Shown piece after piece: positions 9,361-19,486 of a DNA stretch of 64,000 bases. The translations under genes and the position numbers were made by a program. Where the stretch lies: NCBI RefSeq assembly GCF_024181725.1, contig NZ_CP028908.1, positions 5,783,501 through 5,847,500 of the forward strand. Direction: 5' to 3'. The notes beneath the pieces were generated by a model. The model saw only the letters and a list, made by a program, of their open reading frames with translations. It had not been told where the DNA came from and searched no databases. Every line of letters begins with the position of its first letter. The stretch's first letter is position 1. The stretch comes from Bradyrhizobium sp. WD16. GTDB lineage: Bacteria > Pseudomonadota > Alphaproteobacteria > Rhizobiales > Xanthobacteraceae.

Positions 9361-9954
9361 TGGCCTTGGCGCGTCCGGCAATCTGTCCTCCAGCGGCTTG
9401 ACGATGCGCAGCATCCGCCAGTCGCCGGGAATCCCTTCGGCATGAAAACCATGCCGCCGCAGAAAGCCCTGGCTGCGGTCGTTGGTGCGCAATACCTCGG
9501 CGACGAGCACGTCAGCGTCGTCGGCGAGCGCGCGCTGCTCGAGTTCGGCCAAGAGCGCGGAGCCGACCCCCTGGCGCTGCCAGGCATCATGCACCGACAG
9601 CGCAATCTCGAAGCTGCGCCGCGCGGCGTCGAGATGGGTGCGGGCCTCCGCAATCAGGCTGCGGTAGCCGTCGACCACCGTCTCCACCAGCAGCGCGAAA
9701 CGGCCGCCCTCGCCTTGCGCCAAGGTCCGCGCCAGTTCGCCCGCCGGCAGCTCGCTGCCGGCGCCGGCCAGACGGTCGTAGCGCGAGCGCGGCGTCAGCG
9801 CGCGGAAATAGGCCTGCAGCGCGCCGGCGTCGGCGCGCGCGACCGGCCGGATCAGCAGCACGCGGCCTGAGGGCAGCGCCGTCAGCACCGGGGCGCGCAC
9901 GTCGTCCAGCGGGATCATCTCGGCATTCGCAGGAGCCGGCAGGGCGAGGGTCAC
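9343..9954 (-). CDS. GNAT family N-acetyltransferase
   Basis: This 203-residue protein has a C-terminal GNAT fold. Motif A (VHDAWQRQGVGSALLAELEQ) binds acetyl-CoA, followed by VLRTNDRSQGFLRRHGF, typical of motif B. The substrate is unknown. I chose GTG at 9954 because GGAGAG lies 8 nt upstream and it starts one base after the stop of the DUF1127 gene, suggesting coupled translation. A longer frame to 9996 would overlap that gene. The last five residues and the stop codon are encoded inside the palindromic repeat ending at 9360. Confidence 0.85.
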   Translation of the reverse strand: MTLALPAPANAEMIPLDDVRAPVLTALPSGRVLLIRPVARADAGALQAYFRALTPRSRYDRLAGAGSELPAGELARTLAQGEGGRFALLVETVVDGYRSLIAEARTHLDAARRSFEIALSVHDAWQRQGVGSALLAELEQRALADDADVLVAEVLRTNDRSQGFLRRHGFHAEGIPGDWRMLRIVKPLEDRLPDAPRPLVRWI

Positions 9955-9955
9955 G

Positions 9956-10186
9956 TCATGCTCTCCAGAACGGCTTGTCGATCTCGTACACGACATCGCC
10001 GCGCGACAGGGCGACGTCGTTGAGGTCGCGCTCGGTCCAGGCGGCGAGTTCGCGGCGCTCGGCGGCTCGCCGGCGCCAGGTCCGCAGCAGGGTCGCCATG
10101 CGGCTCAGGGGGGATGTCCCATCACCCCCGACATCATGACCAAGATCATGACCAAAGCTCATGTTCGTCGTCTGCAGGCAAGGCAT
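9956..10186 (-). CDS. Small DUF1127 (YjiS-like) protein
   Basis: The 76-residue product ends in a DUF1127 domain: RTWRRRAAERRELAAWTERDLNDVALSRGDVVYEI, an Arg-rich helix pair ending near FWR. Small DUF1127 proteins are common in alphaproteobacteria. Some are linked to RNA metabolism or phosphate/carbon responses, but a role here is not known. It has an excellent ribosome site (GAAGGAGG, 7 nt before the ATG at 10186). It is the first gene of a two-gene unit with the GNAT protein and is divergent from the LysR gene, which may control it. Confidence 0.8.
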   Translation of the reverse strand: MPCLQTTNMSFGHDLGHDVGGDGTSPLSRMATLLRTWRRRAAERRELAAWTERDLNDVALSRGDVVYEIDKPFWRA

Positions 10187-10266
10187 CGCAGCCTCCTTCA
10201 ACGGGTGATTAGCGGAAGGATCAGCCCGACACTGCCGGTTGACAAACGACACTTTCTCCCCAGATT

Positions 10267-10283
10267 CATGAGATAATATCATG
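10267..10283. promoter_or_regulatory. LysR-type T-N11-A dyad upstream of the LysR gene
   Basis: The 17-bp near-palindrome CATGAGATAATATCATG pairs at 14 of its 16 non-central bases and contains T-N11-A, the LysR-family core. It lies 14 bp before the LysR start and in the shared upstream region of the divergent DUF1127-GNAT pair, a typical autoregulatory position. Binding is inferred. Confidence 0.5.
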
Positions 10284-10297
10284 CGATCGGGAACCCG

Positions 10298-11224
10298 ATG
10301 CCGCGCCTGCCCTCCCTCAATGGCCTGCGAGCTTTCGAGGCCGCCGCGCGCCACCGCAGCTTCACGCTGGCCGCCGCCGAGCTGAACGTCACCCAGACCG
10401 CCATCAGCCATCAGATCCGCCGGCTCGAGGACGAGCTCGGCGTCAAGCTGTTCGTCCGCGAAGGCCGGTCGTTGTCGCTCACCGCCACCGGGCGCGACTA
10501 CCTGCCCGGCATCCGCGCGGCGTTTCAGGATCTGCGCCTTGCGACCGACCGGCTGAAGCAGGGCAGCGACGGCCGCGTGCTGACGGTGAGCACGCTCGCC
10601 TCCTTCGCCGCGAAATGGCTGCTGCCGCGGTTCGGTGCCTTCCAGGAGCGGCATCCCGACATCGACGTGCGGATCACGACCTCGACGAGCCTCGTCGACT
10701 TCAAGAAGGACCGGGTCGATGCGGCGATCCGTTATGGGCGGGGCCAGTGGCCGGGCCTCAACGCCACCTGGCTGATGGCCGATGAATTGTTTCCGGTGTG
10801 CAGCCCGGCGCTGCTGCAGGGGCCGAACGCCCTGCGCAAGCCGGAGGATCTCGCCCGCGCCACGCTGCTGCACACCACCGGCTACAGCGACGACTGGCGG
10901 CTGTGGACGACCGTATTCGGCGTGCCGCTGCCCGCCGGCGCCCGACAGGGGCCGACCTTCGACCTGTCGCTGATGACCGTGCAGGCAGCGATCGACGGCA
11001 TGGGCGTCGCCATCGGCCGCAGCGCCTATGTGCGGGACGATCTGGAGAAGGGCCGCCTGGTGGCGCCCTTCGACATGGCGCTGCCGGCCGACGCCGGCTT
11101 CTATCTGGTGGTGCCCGAGGGGGCGCCGGCCAATGCGACGCTGACGATGTTCGGCGCCTGGCTGGTCGCCGCCGCGCGCGCCGAGGGCGAGGCTCAGCCC
11201 GCCAGCTTGGAGAAGTCGGGCTGA
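10298..11224 (+). CDS. LysR family transcriptional regulator (GcvA-like)
   Basis: This 308-residue protein opens with a LysR winged helix-turn-helix (LNGLRAFEAAARHRSFTLAAAELNVTQTAISHQIRRLEDELGVKLFVR, residues 8-54), then a type-2 periplasmic-binding-like effector domain. The HTH and the SLVDFKKDRVDAAIRYGRG segment resemble the GcvA subgroup. No glycine-cleavage genes are nearby, so the target is more likely the divergent DUF1127-GNAT unit. Its 3' end overlaps the convergent enoyl-CoA hydratase by 31 bp. Confidence 0.9.
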   Translation: MPRLPSLNGLRAFEAAARHRSFTLAAAELNVTQTAISHQIRRLEDELGVKLFVREGRSLSLTATGRDYLPGIRAAFQDLRLATDRLKQGSDGRVLTVSTLASFAAKWLLPRFGAFQERHPDIDVRITTSTSLVDFKKDRVDAAIRYGRGQWPGLNATWLMADELFPVCSPALLQGPNALRKPEDLARATLLHTTGYSDDWRLWTTVFGVPLPAGARQGPTFDLSLMTVQAAIDGMGVAIGRSAYVRDDLEKGRLVAPFDMALPADAGFYLVVPEGAPANATLTMFGAWLVAAARAEGEAQPASLEKSG

Positions 11225-11967
11225 CGCCGCTCGGCGAAGGCGGCGAAGGCCTCGCGCGCCTCGGCCGATTTCAGCCTCTCCTGGAAGATCACCCCTTCCC
11301 GATCCATCTGGCCGCCGATCACGGCGGCATCGCGCATCAGGCGCTTGGTCGCGGCGAGCGCGCCGAGCGGCCGCCTGCTCAGCGCGACCGCGGCAGCCCG
11401 CGCCCTCGCGTGCAGCTCGGCCGACGGCACCACGGCGTTGGCGAGGCCGAGCGCCGCCGCGCCGGCGCCGTCGATGACTTCACCCAGCGCGAACATGGCA
11501 AAGGCGCGGGCATAACCGATGCGCGCCGGCATCAGCAGGCTCGATGCCGCCTCGGGCACCAGCGCCAGATTGACGAAGGGCGTCGACAGCCGCGCGCTGT
11601 CGGCGACATAGACGAGGTCGCAATGCAGCAGCATGGTGGTGCCGACACCCACCGCATTGCCCTGCACGGCAGCGACCAGCGGCCGCGTCGCGGAGGCAAG
11701 AGCGTTGAGAAACCGCAGCACATGGCGCTCGCCCTGATGCTCGCCGCGCGACTGCGCGCTGAAATCGGACAGGTCGTTGCCGGCCGTGAAGCTGTCGCCC
11801 TCGCCCTGCAGCAGCACGACGCGGATGGCGGGATCGCTCTCGGCGCGGCCGAGCGCGTCGGCCAACGCGCCATACATCGCATTGGTCAGCGCATTCTTCT
11901 TGTCGGCCCGCGACAGCGTCACGGTGAGGATGCCGGCGTCGCATTCGGTCTTCACATGGTCGGTCAT
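11194..11967 (-). CDS. Enoyl-CoA hydratase/isomerase family protein
   Basis: The 257-residue crotonase-fold protein has the oxyanion-hole segments FTAGNDLSDF and QGNAVGVGTTMLLHCDLVY, followed by LALVPEAASSLLMPARIG with a Glu at one of the usual catalytic positions. Members hydrate or isomerise enoyl-CoA esters, or cleave hydroxycinnamoyl-CoA. The ATG at 11967 follows AAGGA by 8 nt. It lies 33 bp downstream of a MarR gene on the same strand, so the two probably form one autoregulated unit. That arrangement is frequent when the MarR protein senses the acyl-CoA substrate. The substrate is not identifiable. Confidence 0.88.
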   Translation of the reverse strand: MTDHVKTECDAGILTVTLSRADKKNALTNAMYGALADALGRAESDPAIRVVLLQGEGDSFTAGNDLSDFSAQSRGEHQGERHVLRFLNALASATRPLVAAVQGNAVGVGTTMLLHCDLVYVADSARLSTPFVNLALVPEAASSLLMPARIGYARAFAMFALGEVIDGAGAAALGLANAVVPSAELHARARAAAVALSRRPLGALAATKRLMRDAAVIGGQMDREGVIFQERLKSAEAREAFAAFAERRQPDFSKLAG

Positions 11968-12000
11968 CAACGCGGTCCTTGCTGGTCGTTTCTGTCGTGT

Positions 12001-12435
12001 TCAGGTCACGTCTCTAGGAAATTTCGTCTGCAGGCTGGCGAGCCAGCGCGACACGGTGGCGATCTCCGCGTCGGAGAAGCCCTCGGTCAGCACTGCATTG
12101 AGCGCTTCGCTGCGCGCCGCGGCCTGCTTGCGAAGACGGCGGCCGGCGGCTGTGAGATGAATCCGGCAGGCGCGGCCGTCGCTGCCGTCGGACCTGCGCT
12201 CGACGAGGCCGGCGCTCGTCATGCGGTCGATCAGCCCGGTCATGGCCGAGGGCACGATGTCGAGCGCCGCGGCGACATCACCGATCAGCGCGCCGTCATG
12301 GCTGCCGAGCCAGAACAGCACGCCGGCCTGGGCGGCGGTCAGGCCACGCTCGGCGAGCTGCTTCTCGGTCCAGCGCTGCAGCCGGCGCTGGCCGACGCTC
12401 AGCAGGAAAATGAGGCGACGGTCGGGAGCGGTCAT
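12001..12435 (-). CDS. MarR family transcriptional regulator
   Basis: This 144-residue protein has the MarR winged helix: LTAAQAGVLFWLGSHDGALIGDVAAALDIVPSAMTGLIDRMTSAGLVERRSDGSDGR, with the wing at RRSDGSDGRACRI. The frame could open at 12498, but the 8+8 bp palindrome at 12448-12467 would then be inside the gene. The ATG at 12435 leaves the palindrome immediately upstream, so I prefer it. It probably represses itself and the downstream enoyl-CoA hydratase. The inducer may be a CoA thioester, as for several MarR proteins linked to aromatic-acid genes. Confidence 0.88.
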   Translation of the reverse strand: MTAPDRRLIFLLSVGQRRLQRWTEKQLAERGLTAAQAGVLFWLGSHDGALIGDVAAALDIVPSAMTGLIDRMTSAGLVERRSDGSDGRACRIHLTAAGRRLRKQAAARSEALNAVLTEGFSDAEIATVSRWLASLQTKFPRDVT

Positions 12436-12447
12436 TGGCCCCAGGAT

Positions 12448-12467
12448 ATATTTCGCACACGAAATAT
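12448..12467. promoter_or_regulatory. MarR-type operator palindrome
   Basis: ATATTTCG-CACA-CGAAATAT is a perfect 8-bp inverted repeat with a 4-bp spacer, ending 12 bp before the MarR start codon. Size, symmetry and place fit a MarR dimer site controlling the MarR-enoyl-CoA hydratase unit. Confidence 0.7.
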
Positions 12468-12708
12468 CAACTGGCTTTGCCGGTCCCGGCTGCGACAATC
12501 TGCCTTCAACTCCTGTCGATCAACCATCGATTTACCGCTTGATGAAAATTAAGAGGACCTGGAACGGTCATATACGTCTTGACGTACCTGAAGCCTGCTT
12601 TGAAGGCTGCGGTTCACGGCCGATGGGGAGCTTGTTGATATAAGCATCCTGAAAATAAGCGGACTGCCGCCGGTCGCATTTGGCGAGCGGTACGAGATCC
12701 GCATCGGG

Positions 12709-13614
12709 TCAGACTCGGTCGTCTCCAATCCCCCCCTGCTCCACCGGCACGACGTCGACCGCGACATCGAGCGCCTGGGCGCCGGAACCGAGAAACACGC
12801 CGTAGATCGGCGAGACGTCGGAGAAGTCGCGTCCGGTGGCGAGCACGATGTGATCGTTGCCGACGTCGATCGCATTGGTCGGATCGATGCCGAACCAGCC
12901 GATCTCCGGGCCGCACCAGACCGCGACCCAGGCATGGGAGGCATCGGCGCCGGCGAGACGCTGCGCGCCCGGCGGCGGAATGGTGCGGATGTAGCCGCTG
13001 ACATAGGCCGCCGGCAGGCCGAGGCCGCGCAGCGCGGCGATCATGATATGGGCGAAGTCCTGGCAGACTCCGCTGCGCTGGGCGAAGGCCTCCTCGAGCG
13101 GCGTCGACACCGCGGTGGAGCTCGGATTGTAGGCGAAGTCGCGGCGGATGCGCCGGGCGAGATCGCGGGCGCCGTCGACGATGGGACAGCCGCCGGCGAA
13201 GCTCGCGACCGCGTAGGCCGTGATGTCCTCGAAGAGCGCGATGCGCGGGCTCGGATAGAGGAAATGCACCGGCGAGCGCGCATCGAGCGTCGTCACGCTC
13301 AAGGCGCGCTCGGCCACCGCCTGCCAGGCGGGGCTTGCGCCGGCGAGAAGTCCCACCGGCCTTTGCACCTCCACCCGCGCCGTCGCTTCGATCCGCAGCT
13401 CGGTCAGCGCGGTATCGATCAGCACCACGGTGACGTCGTTGCCGAAGAAATCGCGCTCGACGATCGACTGGCGCGGCGCCGGCCGCACGCTCAGCGCATG
13501 ACCGAGCCGATGCTGGCCGCCACCATCGGACGGGGTCAGGCGCAACGCCAGCTTCGCCGTGGCGACGCGCTGCTCATAGGCGTAACGGGTGACGTGCCGG
13601 ATGTCGTAGATCAC
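12709..13614 (-). CDS. Transglutaminase-like cysteine protease family protein
   Basis: The 301-residue protein has the bacterial transglutaminase N-terminal domain (IRHVTRYAYEQRVATAKLALRLTP). The core domain follows, with Cys in RSGVCQDFAHIMIAALR, His in ASHAWVAVW and Asp in GIDPTNAIDV. The fold cleaves or transfers at amide bonds. It is last in a three-gene operon with a permuted ATP-grasp/alpha-E protein and a DUF2126 protein. Comparative genomics places such sets as predicted peptide- or amide-forming systems. The start is GTG at 13614, overlapping the upstream stop by 4 nt. Confidence 0.92.
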   Translation of the reverse strand: MIYDIRHVTRYAYEQRVATAKLALRLTPSDGGGQHRLGHALSVRPAPRQSIVERDFFGNDVTVVLIDTALTELRIEATARVEVQRPVGLLAGASPAWQAVAERALSVTTLDARSPVHFLYPSPRIALFEDITAYAVASFAGGCPIVDGARDLARRIRRDFAYNPSSTAVSTPLEEAFAQRSGVCQDFAHIMIAALRGLGLPAAYVSGYIRTIPPPGAQRLAGADASHAWVAVWCGPEIGWFGIDPTNAIDVGNDHIVLATGRDFSDVSPIYGVFLGSGAQALDVAVDVVPVEQGGIGDDRV

Positions 13615-16121
13615 GCCAGCCCACTCTTGGTCCTCGAGCGCAATTCGCCCGGCCGCTGGAGGAAGTAGCGCGCCGCGACCGCATCGGCGAAGCGCATCAG
13701 GGTCTGCTCGAAGCCGAGCACCATGGACGGGCCGACCGCATTGGCGCTGACGCTGGCGATCTCGCCGGCGAACAGGTCGATGAAGCGCCTGGGCTCCTCC
13801 GGAATGCCGTCGTCGCTCAGGGTCGGCAGCGTGGCGATGTGGTCGCGCAGCTGGTTGACCTGGAAACTCACCGAGCGCGGATTGAACGGGTCGAGCAGCG
13901 CCATGTCGCGCACCGGCGCCAGCGCGACGCCGCCGAGATAGCGCGAGCGGTAGGTGATCTGGGAATCGATCAGGTCGAGCAGGATGTCGAGGTCGCCGGC
14001 GCTGGCCTTGTCGCCGGCGAAGACGCGCGAGAACCGGCAGGTGTTGATGGCCCGCTCGACCCTGCGGCCGATGTCGAGAAAACGCCAGCCGGCGACGCGG
14101 TTGATGTTCTCCTGCGACAGGCCCGACAGCGCGGCGAGGCTGACCAGCGCCCGATCGGCGACGTCGAAGGCGTCGGCTTCCGTGGCGAAATCGCCCGCCT
14201 TCACCGAAAGCTGGGCCTCGAGCACGCCGAGCAGTTTCCAGCTGTCGACCGACAGGCGCTCGCGGATCACCGAGGCCGCGCCATAGGCCATGCGCAGGCT
14301 GGACAGCACCGAACCGTATTCGGCTTCCGAGCCGATCGCCGCCAGGAGGCGCGTCAGCAGATCCTCGTTGGCGTCAGCGACGGCGACCGCGCCCCAGGCG
14401 ACCAGCATCCCGCCGAGCCGCTGCAGCGGCTCGACCGCATCGCCGGCGGCGAGATCGAGGTCGGTGGTCCTGGCGCTGAGACATCGGACGATGCGCAGCA
14501 CCGCCTCGGCGCGTTCGAGATAGCGGCCGAACCAGAACAGATTGTCGGCGGCCCGGCTCGGCAGATTGCCGAGGATGCGGCGGATGGCGACATTCTCCTG
14601 CGACGGCAGCAGGCTCTCGGCCACCACCGGGCTCTGCGACACCACCCAGACATCGGCCGACTGGACGCCATCGCCCATGCTGACCGCGCGCGCATCCGCC
14701 GTGTCGGAGATCAGGCAGAAGCCGCCGGGCATGACGTGCCAGCCCTCCGGCGTCGCCGCGGCGAAGACCCGCAGCACGAACGGGCGCGGCACCAGGCGCT
14801 CATTCTCGAACACCGGCGCCGTCGACAGCCGCACCACCTCCTGGCCGACAAAATCGATGCCGCGCCCGGCGACGGCGGCGCGGATGCGGGCCCGGGCGGA
14901 GGGATCGAGATCGGAGGCGATCAGGTTCTGCCGGTCGGGGAAGCCGGGCACGCTGCCCTCGAAGGCGCCGGCGATCGCCATGGTGTCGAGATTGTCCAGC
15001 ACCTTGTCGCGCGCCTGCGGCTGGCCGCACCACCAGGTGGCGATGTTGGGCATGCGCAGGTCCTCGCCGGTGAGCTGGCGGGCGAGACGCGGCACGAAGC
15101 CGAGCAGCGCGCGGGATTCGATGAAGCCGGCGCCGGGCATGTTGGCGACCGTGACGTTGCCGGCGCGGATCGCCGACAGCAGTTGCGGCACGCCGAGGCG
15201 CGAGGCGCCGTTGAGCTCGAGCGGATCGAGGAAATCGGCGTCGACGCGCCGCCAGATCACATCCGCCCGCTTCAATCCGGCGATGGTGCGGACATGCACC
15301 TTGCCCTCGTGGACCACGAGGTCGTCGCCCTCCACCAGCAGGAAGCCGAGATAGCGCGCGAGGTAGGACTGCTCCGCATAGGTCTGGCTGTAGGGGCCGG
15401 GCGTCATCAGGCAGATGCGCGGCTCCGAGCGGTCGGCGGCGGCCGCGAGGCCGCCGCGGAAGGCGCGGAAGAACGGCGCCAGCCGCTGCACGTTCATGCC
15501 GGCATAGGCGGCATGATAGGCCCGCGACATCGCCAGCCGGTTTTCCAGCGCATAGCCGGCGCCCGACGGCGCCTGGGCGCGATCGTTGAGCACCCACCAG
15601 CGGCCGTCGGGGCCGCGGCCGATATCGGCGGCGTAGAGATGCAGCCAGCGGCCGCCCGGCGGCGTGACGCCGACCAGCGGCCGCATGAATTCGCGGCTGC
15701 CGCCGACCACCGCCGCCGGCAGGATGCCGTCGCTGACGAGACGGCCGGGCCCATAGACGTCGGCGAGCAAGGCCTCGAACAGCGCCGCGCGCTGGGTGAT
15801 GCCGGCGCAGATCTCGTCCCAGTCCGAAGGCTCGATCAGGAGCGGCAGGCTCGACACCGGCCAGATCCGTTCCCTGGCCTCGTCGCCGACCCGGTAGGAT
15901 ACGCCGAGATCGCGCAGATAGCGGCGGGCGAGCGCGGAGCCATGCTCGATTTCCGCCGCGGTCAGTTGCCCGAGCAGGTTGCGCCAGTGCCCCTTCGGCT
16001 GGCCGTCGGCGCCGATCAGTTCATCGGGAATCCCGGGCAGCGGCCGGTAGGCCGCCAGGGCGGCGGCCCAGCCGTCGGCCTTGGAAACCTGCGAAATGGG
16101 GCTGCCCGCGGCCAATGTCAT
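13611..16121 (-). CDS. Circularly permuted ATP-grasp / alpha-E fusion protein
   Basis: This 836-residue fusion has two parts. Residues 1 to about 500 form a circularly permuted ATP-grasp domain (formerly DUF404/DUF407), with conserved GGRWLHLYAADIGRGPDGRWWVLNDRAQAPSGAGYALENR and MTPGPYSQTYAEQSYLARYLGF segments. From about 520 the alpha-E domain (DUF403) begins at NLPSRAADNLFWFGRYLERAEAVLRIVR. ATP-grasp enzymes join a carboxylate to an amine through an acyl-phosphate. This family is predicted, not shown, to make a short peptide or amide product. The two domains are separate genes in many bacteria. It sits between the DUF2126 gene (50-bp gap) and the transglutaminase (4-bp overlap). Confidence 0.93.
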   Translation of the reverse strand: MTLAAGSPISQVSKADGWAAALAAYRPLPGIPDELIGADGQPKGHWRNLLGQLTAAEIEHGSALARRYLRDLGVSYRVGDEARERIWPVSSLPLLIEPSDWDEICAGITQRAALFEALLADVYGPGRLVSDGILPAAVVGGSREFMRPLVGVTPPGGRWLHLYAADIGRGPDGRWWVLNDRAQAPSGAGYALENRLAMSRAYHAAYAGMNVQRLAPFFRAFRGGLAAAADRSEPRICLMTPGPYSQTYAEQSYLARYLGFLLVEGDDLVVHEGKVHVRTIAGLKRADVIWRRVDADFLDPLELNGASRLGVPQLLSAIRAGNVTVANMPGAGFIESRALLGFVPRLARQLTGEDLRMPNIATWWCGQPQARDKVLDNLDTMAIAGAFEGSVPGFPDRQNLIASDLDPSARARIRAAVAGRGIDFVGQEVVRLSTAPVFENERLVPRPFVLRVFAAATPEGWHVMPGGFCLISDTADARAVSMGDGVQSADVWVVSQSPVVAESLLPSQENVAIRRILGNLPSRAADNLFWFGRYLERAEAVLRIVRCLSARTTDLDLAAGDAVEPLQRLGGMLVAWGAVAVADANEDLLTRLLAAIGSEAEYGSVLSSLRMAYGAASVIRERLSVDSWKLLGVLEAQLSVKAGDFATEADAFDVADRALVSLAALSGLSQENINRVAGWRFLDIGRRVERAINTCRFSRVFAGDKASAGDLDILLDLIDSQITYRSRYLGGVALAPVRDMALLDPFNPRSVSFQVNQLRDHIATLPTLSDDGIPEEPRRFIDLFAGEIASVSANAVGPSMVLGFEQTLMRFADAVAARYFLQRPGELRSRTKSGLA

Positions 16122-16171
16122 GCGCTCTTCGGTTCGCCTTGGTCCAATTCATGCCGCCGCCGATACGTCCA

Positions 16172-19100
16172 TCATCGCGCCCGGACAGGTCGTCGCAGGT
16201 CGAGCGTCAGCGGAAATTCGCCCGGCGGCTCCTCGGCCGGGGAATCGACCGGTCCGCCAGTATGGCCGTGATCCTGGAACCGCGCCAGCCGCCGCGCCTC
16301 CGCCTCATAGGCGTTGACCGGCATGGTTTCGTAATTGCGACCGCCGGGGTGGGCGACGTGATAGACGCAGCCGCCGAGCGAGCGCCGGCTCCAGCTGTCG
16401 ATCAAATCGAAGGTCAGCGGCGCATGGACCGCAATGGTCGGGTGCAGCCCCGATGCCGGCTGCCAGGCCTTGAAGCGCACGCCGCCGACCGCCTCGCCGG
16501 AGACGCCGGTCCCGCTCAGCGGTACGCGGCGGCCGTTGCAGCTGACGACATGGCGGCCGGGCACCAGCCCGCTGGCCTTGATCTGCAGCCGCTCCACCGA
16601 GGAATCGACAAAGCGGACGGTGCCGCCGGCCACGCCCTCCTCGCCGAGCACGTGCCACGGCTCGAGCGCCTGGCGCAGTTCGAGCCGGACGCCGCCATAG
16701 TCCACCGCGCCGTAGAAGGGAAAGCGAAACTCGCGCTGCGCTTCGAACCAGGCCGGCTCGAGGCGATAGCCGGCCGATGCGAGATCCGCGAGGACGTCGA
16801 GGAAATCGGCCCAGACGAAATGCGGCAGCATGAAGCGATCATGCAGCGCCGTGCCCCAGCGCACCAGGTCGCCGCTCCGGGGCGCACGCCAGAACCAGGC
16901 GATCAGCGCCCGCAGCAGCAACTGCTGGGCGAGGCTCATGCGGGCATCCGGCGGCATCTCGAAGGAGCGGAATTCGATCAGGCCGAGCCGGCCGGCGGGG
17001 CCGTCGGGCGAATAGAGCTTGTCGATGCAGATCTCGGCGCGATGGGTATTGCCGGTGACGTCCGTGAGCAGATGGCGGAACAGACGGTCGACCAGCCACA
17101 GCGGAATGTCGCCGGCGGCCGGATCGGGCACCGTCGCGAGCGCGATCTCGAGTTCGTAGAGACTGTCCTGGCGCGCCTCGTCGAGCCGCGGCGCCTGGCT
17201 GGTCGGTCCGATGAACAGGCCCGAGAACAGGTAGGACAGCGAGGGATGCCGCTGCCAGTAGATCAGGATGCTGCGCAGCAGATCCGGCCGTCGCAGGAGG
17301 GGCGAGTCCGGCGGGCTCGCGCCGCCCATCACTACGTGATTGCCGCCGCCGGTGCCGACATGGCGGCCGTCGACCATGAATTTGTCGGTGCCGAGGCGGC
17401 ACTGGCGCGCGTCCTCGTAGACGGCGGTGGTGGTCGCCACCGCCTCGCGCCAGGTCGTCGCCGGATGGATGTTGACCTCGATGACGCCGGGGTCGGGCGT
17501 CACCTTGATGACATTGAGCCGCGGATCGACCGGCGGCGGATAGCCCTCGATATGCACCGGCAGGCCGCAGTCACGGGCGCTGCGCTCGACGATGGCGATC
17601 AGCGCGAGATAGTCCTCGAGCCGCTCCACCGGCGGCATGAAGACGCAGAGAACGCCCTCGCGCGGCTCGACGGTGAGCGCGGTGCGGACGACGCCGCCGA
17701 TCTCGGACGCCGCGACCGGAGCCGGCCCGGAGCGCGGCGTTGCGACGGGCGGCGGCGGCACCACCTGCAGGCGGGCCAGCTCCGCCGCCGTCGGCAGCGG
17801 CGGCAGCGGCTGGGTCGGGTCCTGCTGATGGATATAGGGATAATCCGCGGCGCCGACATAAGGCAGGGCACCGAGCGGCAACCGCCAGCCGATCGCGGAA
17901 TCGCCGGGCATCAGGAACAGACGACCGCGCCGCAATTGCCAGATCTCGCTGCGCCAGCGCCACTCCCGCGCTTCCGCATTCCACGGCTGCACCGGCAGCA
18001 CATAGCCGGCCGGCGTGCCGAGGCCGCGCTCGAACGCCCGCACCATGCGCGAGCGCTGCTCGGGATCGTCGATGCGCGGATCGAGCACGTCGACATCGAC
18101 CGGCAGCTCGCCTTCCTTGAGCAGCCAATGCGCCGGGTCCTCATAGGCCGGCAGCACGTTCTGCGCATCGAGGCCGAGATGGGCGGCGATGGTCGCGATG
18201 AACTGTGCGGCCTGCGGCACGGCGGCCGCGTGAGCGTCGCGTTCGCGGGCGACGAGATCCGCATCCTGCCAGATCGGCAGCCCATCCTTGCGCCAATAGA
18301 GCGCGAAGGCCCAGCGCGGCAGGCTCTCGCCGGGGTACCATTTGCCCTGGCCGTAGTGCAGCAGGCCGTGCGGCGCGAAGCGCCGGCGCAGCCGCCGCAC
18401 CAGATCGTCGGCATAGTGCCGCTTGGTCGGACCGACCGCGTCCGTATTCCATTCGGCGCTCTGGAAATCGTCGATGGCGATGAAGGTCGGCTCGCCGCCC
18501 ATGGTCAGACGCACGTCCTGCGCGGCCAGATCGCCGTCGATGCGCTCGCCCAGCGCGTCGAGCCGCTGCCAGGCCTCGTCGGAGAACGGCCAGGTCACCC
18601 GCGGCGCCTCATTGATGCGCGCGACATCCATCTCGAAGCCGAAGGCGGTCTCCGCCGGCTCGACCATGCCGGAGATCGGCGCCGCCGAGCGGTAATGCGG
18701 CGCGGCGAACAGCGGAATATGGCCTTCGCCGCAAAGCAGGCCCGAGGTGGCGTCGAAGCCGATCCAGCCCGCGCCGGGAATGTAGATCTCCGCCCAGGCG
18801 TGGAGATCGCAGAAGTCGTGCGTGGTGCCGGCGGGACCGTCCAGCGGCGTCACGTCGGCGCGCAGCTGGATCAGATAGCCGGAGACGAAACGCGCAGCGA
18901 GGCCGAGATGACGGGCGATCTGCACCAGGAGCCAGGCGGAATCGCGGCACGAGCCCGAGGCGAGCGCGAGCGTGTCCTCCGGCTGCTGCACCCCCGGCTC
19001 CATCCGGATGACGTAAGCGATCTCCTTCTGCAGGCGGGCATTGAGCTCGACCAGCATCGACACCGTGGGCGTCGGCCCCTTCGGCACGCGCGCCAGCAGC

Positions 19101-19486
19101 GCCGAAAGCCGCGGGCCGGCGGGTTCGGGCATGCGGTAGGCGGCGAGTTCGCCGGTGAGGTCTTCGGGATAATCGAAGGGAAAGGTCTCGGCGAACGGTT
19201 CGACGAAGAAGTCGAACGGGTTGACCACCGCCATGTCGGCGGTGAGATCGACCTCGACCGCGAAGACCTCCGTCGGCTCGGGGAAGACGAGGCGCGCGAA
19301 CCAGTTGCCGTGCGGATCCTGCTGCCAGTTGATGAAATGGTTCGACGGCGTGATCCTGAGCGAATAGCTCGGAATGCGGGTGCGGCTGTGCGGCGCCGGC
19401 CGCAGCCGGACGATCTGCGGACCGAGCGCGACCGGCCGGTCATAGGCATAGCGCGTGAGGTGGTGGAGCGAGACGAGGATGGACAA
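16172..19486 (-). CDS. DUF2126 protein with N-terminal transglutaminase domain
   Basis: At 1104 residues it has the usual length of the DUF2126 family. An N-terminal transglutaminase-like region carries Cys in [19 protein letters not shown] and His/Asp in [23 protein letters not shown]. It is followed by the large DUF2126 region ([30 protein letters not shown] and [27 protein letters not shown]), which resembles a glutamine-synthetase-like/amidoligase fold. It is the first gene of the operon. The start appears to be TTG at 19486, since no ATG fits the conserved N-terminus ([13 protein letters not shown]). The substrate is unknown. Confidence 0.93.
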   Translation of the reverse strand: MSILVSLHHLTRYAYDRPVALGPQIVRLRPAPHSRTRIPSYSLRITPSNHFINWQQDPHGNWFARLVFPEPTEVFAVEVDLTADMAVVNPFDFFVEPFAETFPFDYPEDLTGELAAYRMPEPAGPRLSALLARVPKGPTPTVSMLVELNARLQKEIAYVIRMEPGVQQPEDTLALASGSCRDSAWLLVQIARHLGLAARFVSGYLIQLRADVTPLDGPAGTTHDFCDLHAWAEIYIPGAGWIGFDATSGLLCGEGHIPLFAAPHYRSAAPISGMVEPAETAFGFEMDVARINEAPRVTWPFSDEAWQRLDALGERIDGDLAAQDVRLTMGGEPTFIAIDDFQSAEWNTDAVGPTKRHYADDLVRRLRRRFAPHGLLHYGQGKWYPGESLPRWAFALYWRKDGLPIWQDADLVARERDAHAAAVPQAAQFIATIAAHLGLDAQNVLPAYEDPAHWLLKEGELPVDVDVLDPRIDDPEQRSRMVRAFERGLGTPAGYVLPVQPWNAEAREWRWRSEIWQLRRGRLFLMPGDSAIGWRLPLGALPYVGAADYPYIHQQDPTQPLPPLPTAAELARLQVVPPPPVATPRSGPAPVAASEIGGVVRTALTVEPREGVLCVFMPPVERLEDYLALIAIVERSARDCGLPVHIEGYPPPVDPRLNVIKVTPDPGVIEVNIHPATTWREAVATTTAVYEDARQCRLGTDKFMVDGRHVGTGGGNHVVMGGASPPDSPLLRRPDLLRSILIYWQRHPSLSYLFSGLFIGPTSQAPRLDEARQDSLYELEIALATVPDPAAGDIPLWLVDRLFRHLLTDVTGNTHRAEICIDKLYSPDGPAGRLGLIEFRSFEMPPDARMSLAQQLLLRALIAWFWRAPRSGDLVRWGTALHDRFMLPHFVWADFLDVLADLASAGYRLEPAWFEAQREFRFPFYGAVDYGGVRLELRQALEPWHVLGEEGVAGGTVRFVDSSVERLQIKASGLVPGRHVVSCNGRRVPLSGTGVSGEAVGGVRFKAWQPASGLHPTIAVHAPLTFDLIDSWSRRSLGGCVYHVAHPGGRNYETMPVNAYEAEARRLARFQDHGHTGGPVDSPAEEPPGEFPLTLDLRRPVRAR

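Noticed and set aside
13839..16271. An 810-residue plus-strand frame opposite the ATP-grasp/alpha-E gene
   Set aside because: It is an antisense shadow with biased composition and no motifs. The minus-strand gene is well supported.
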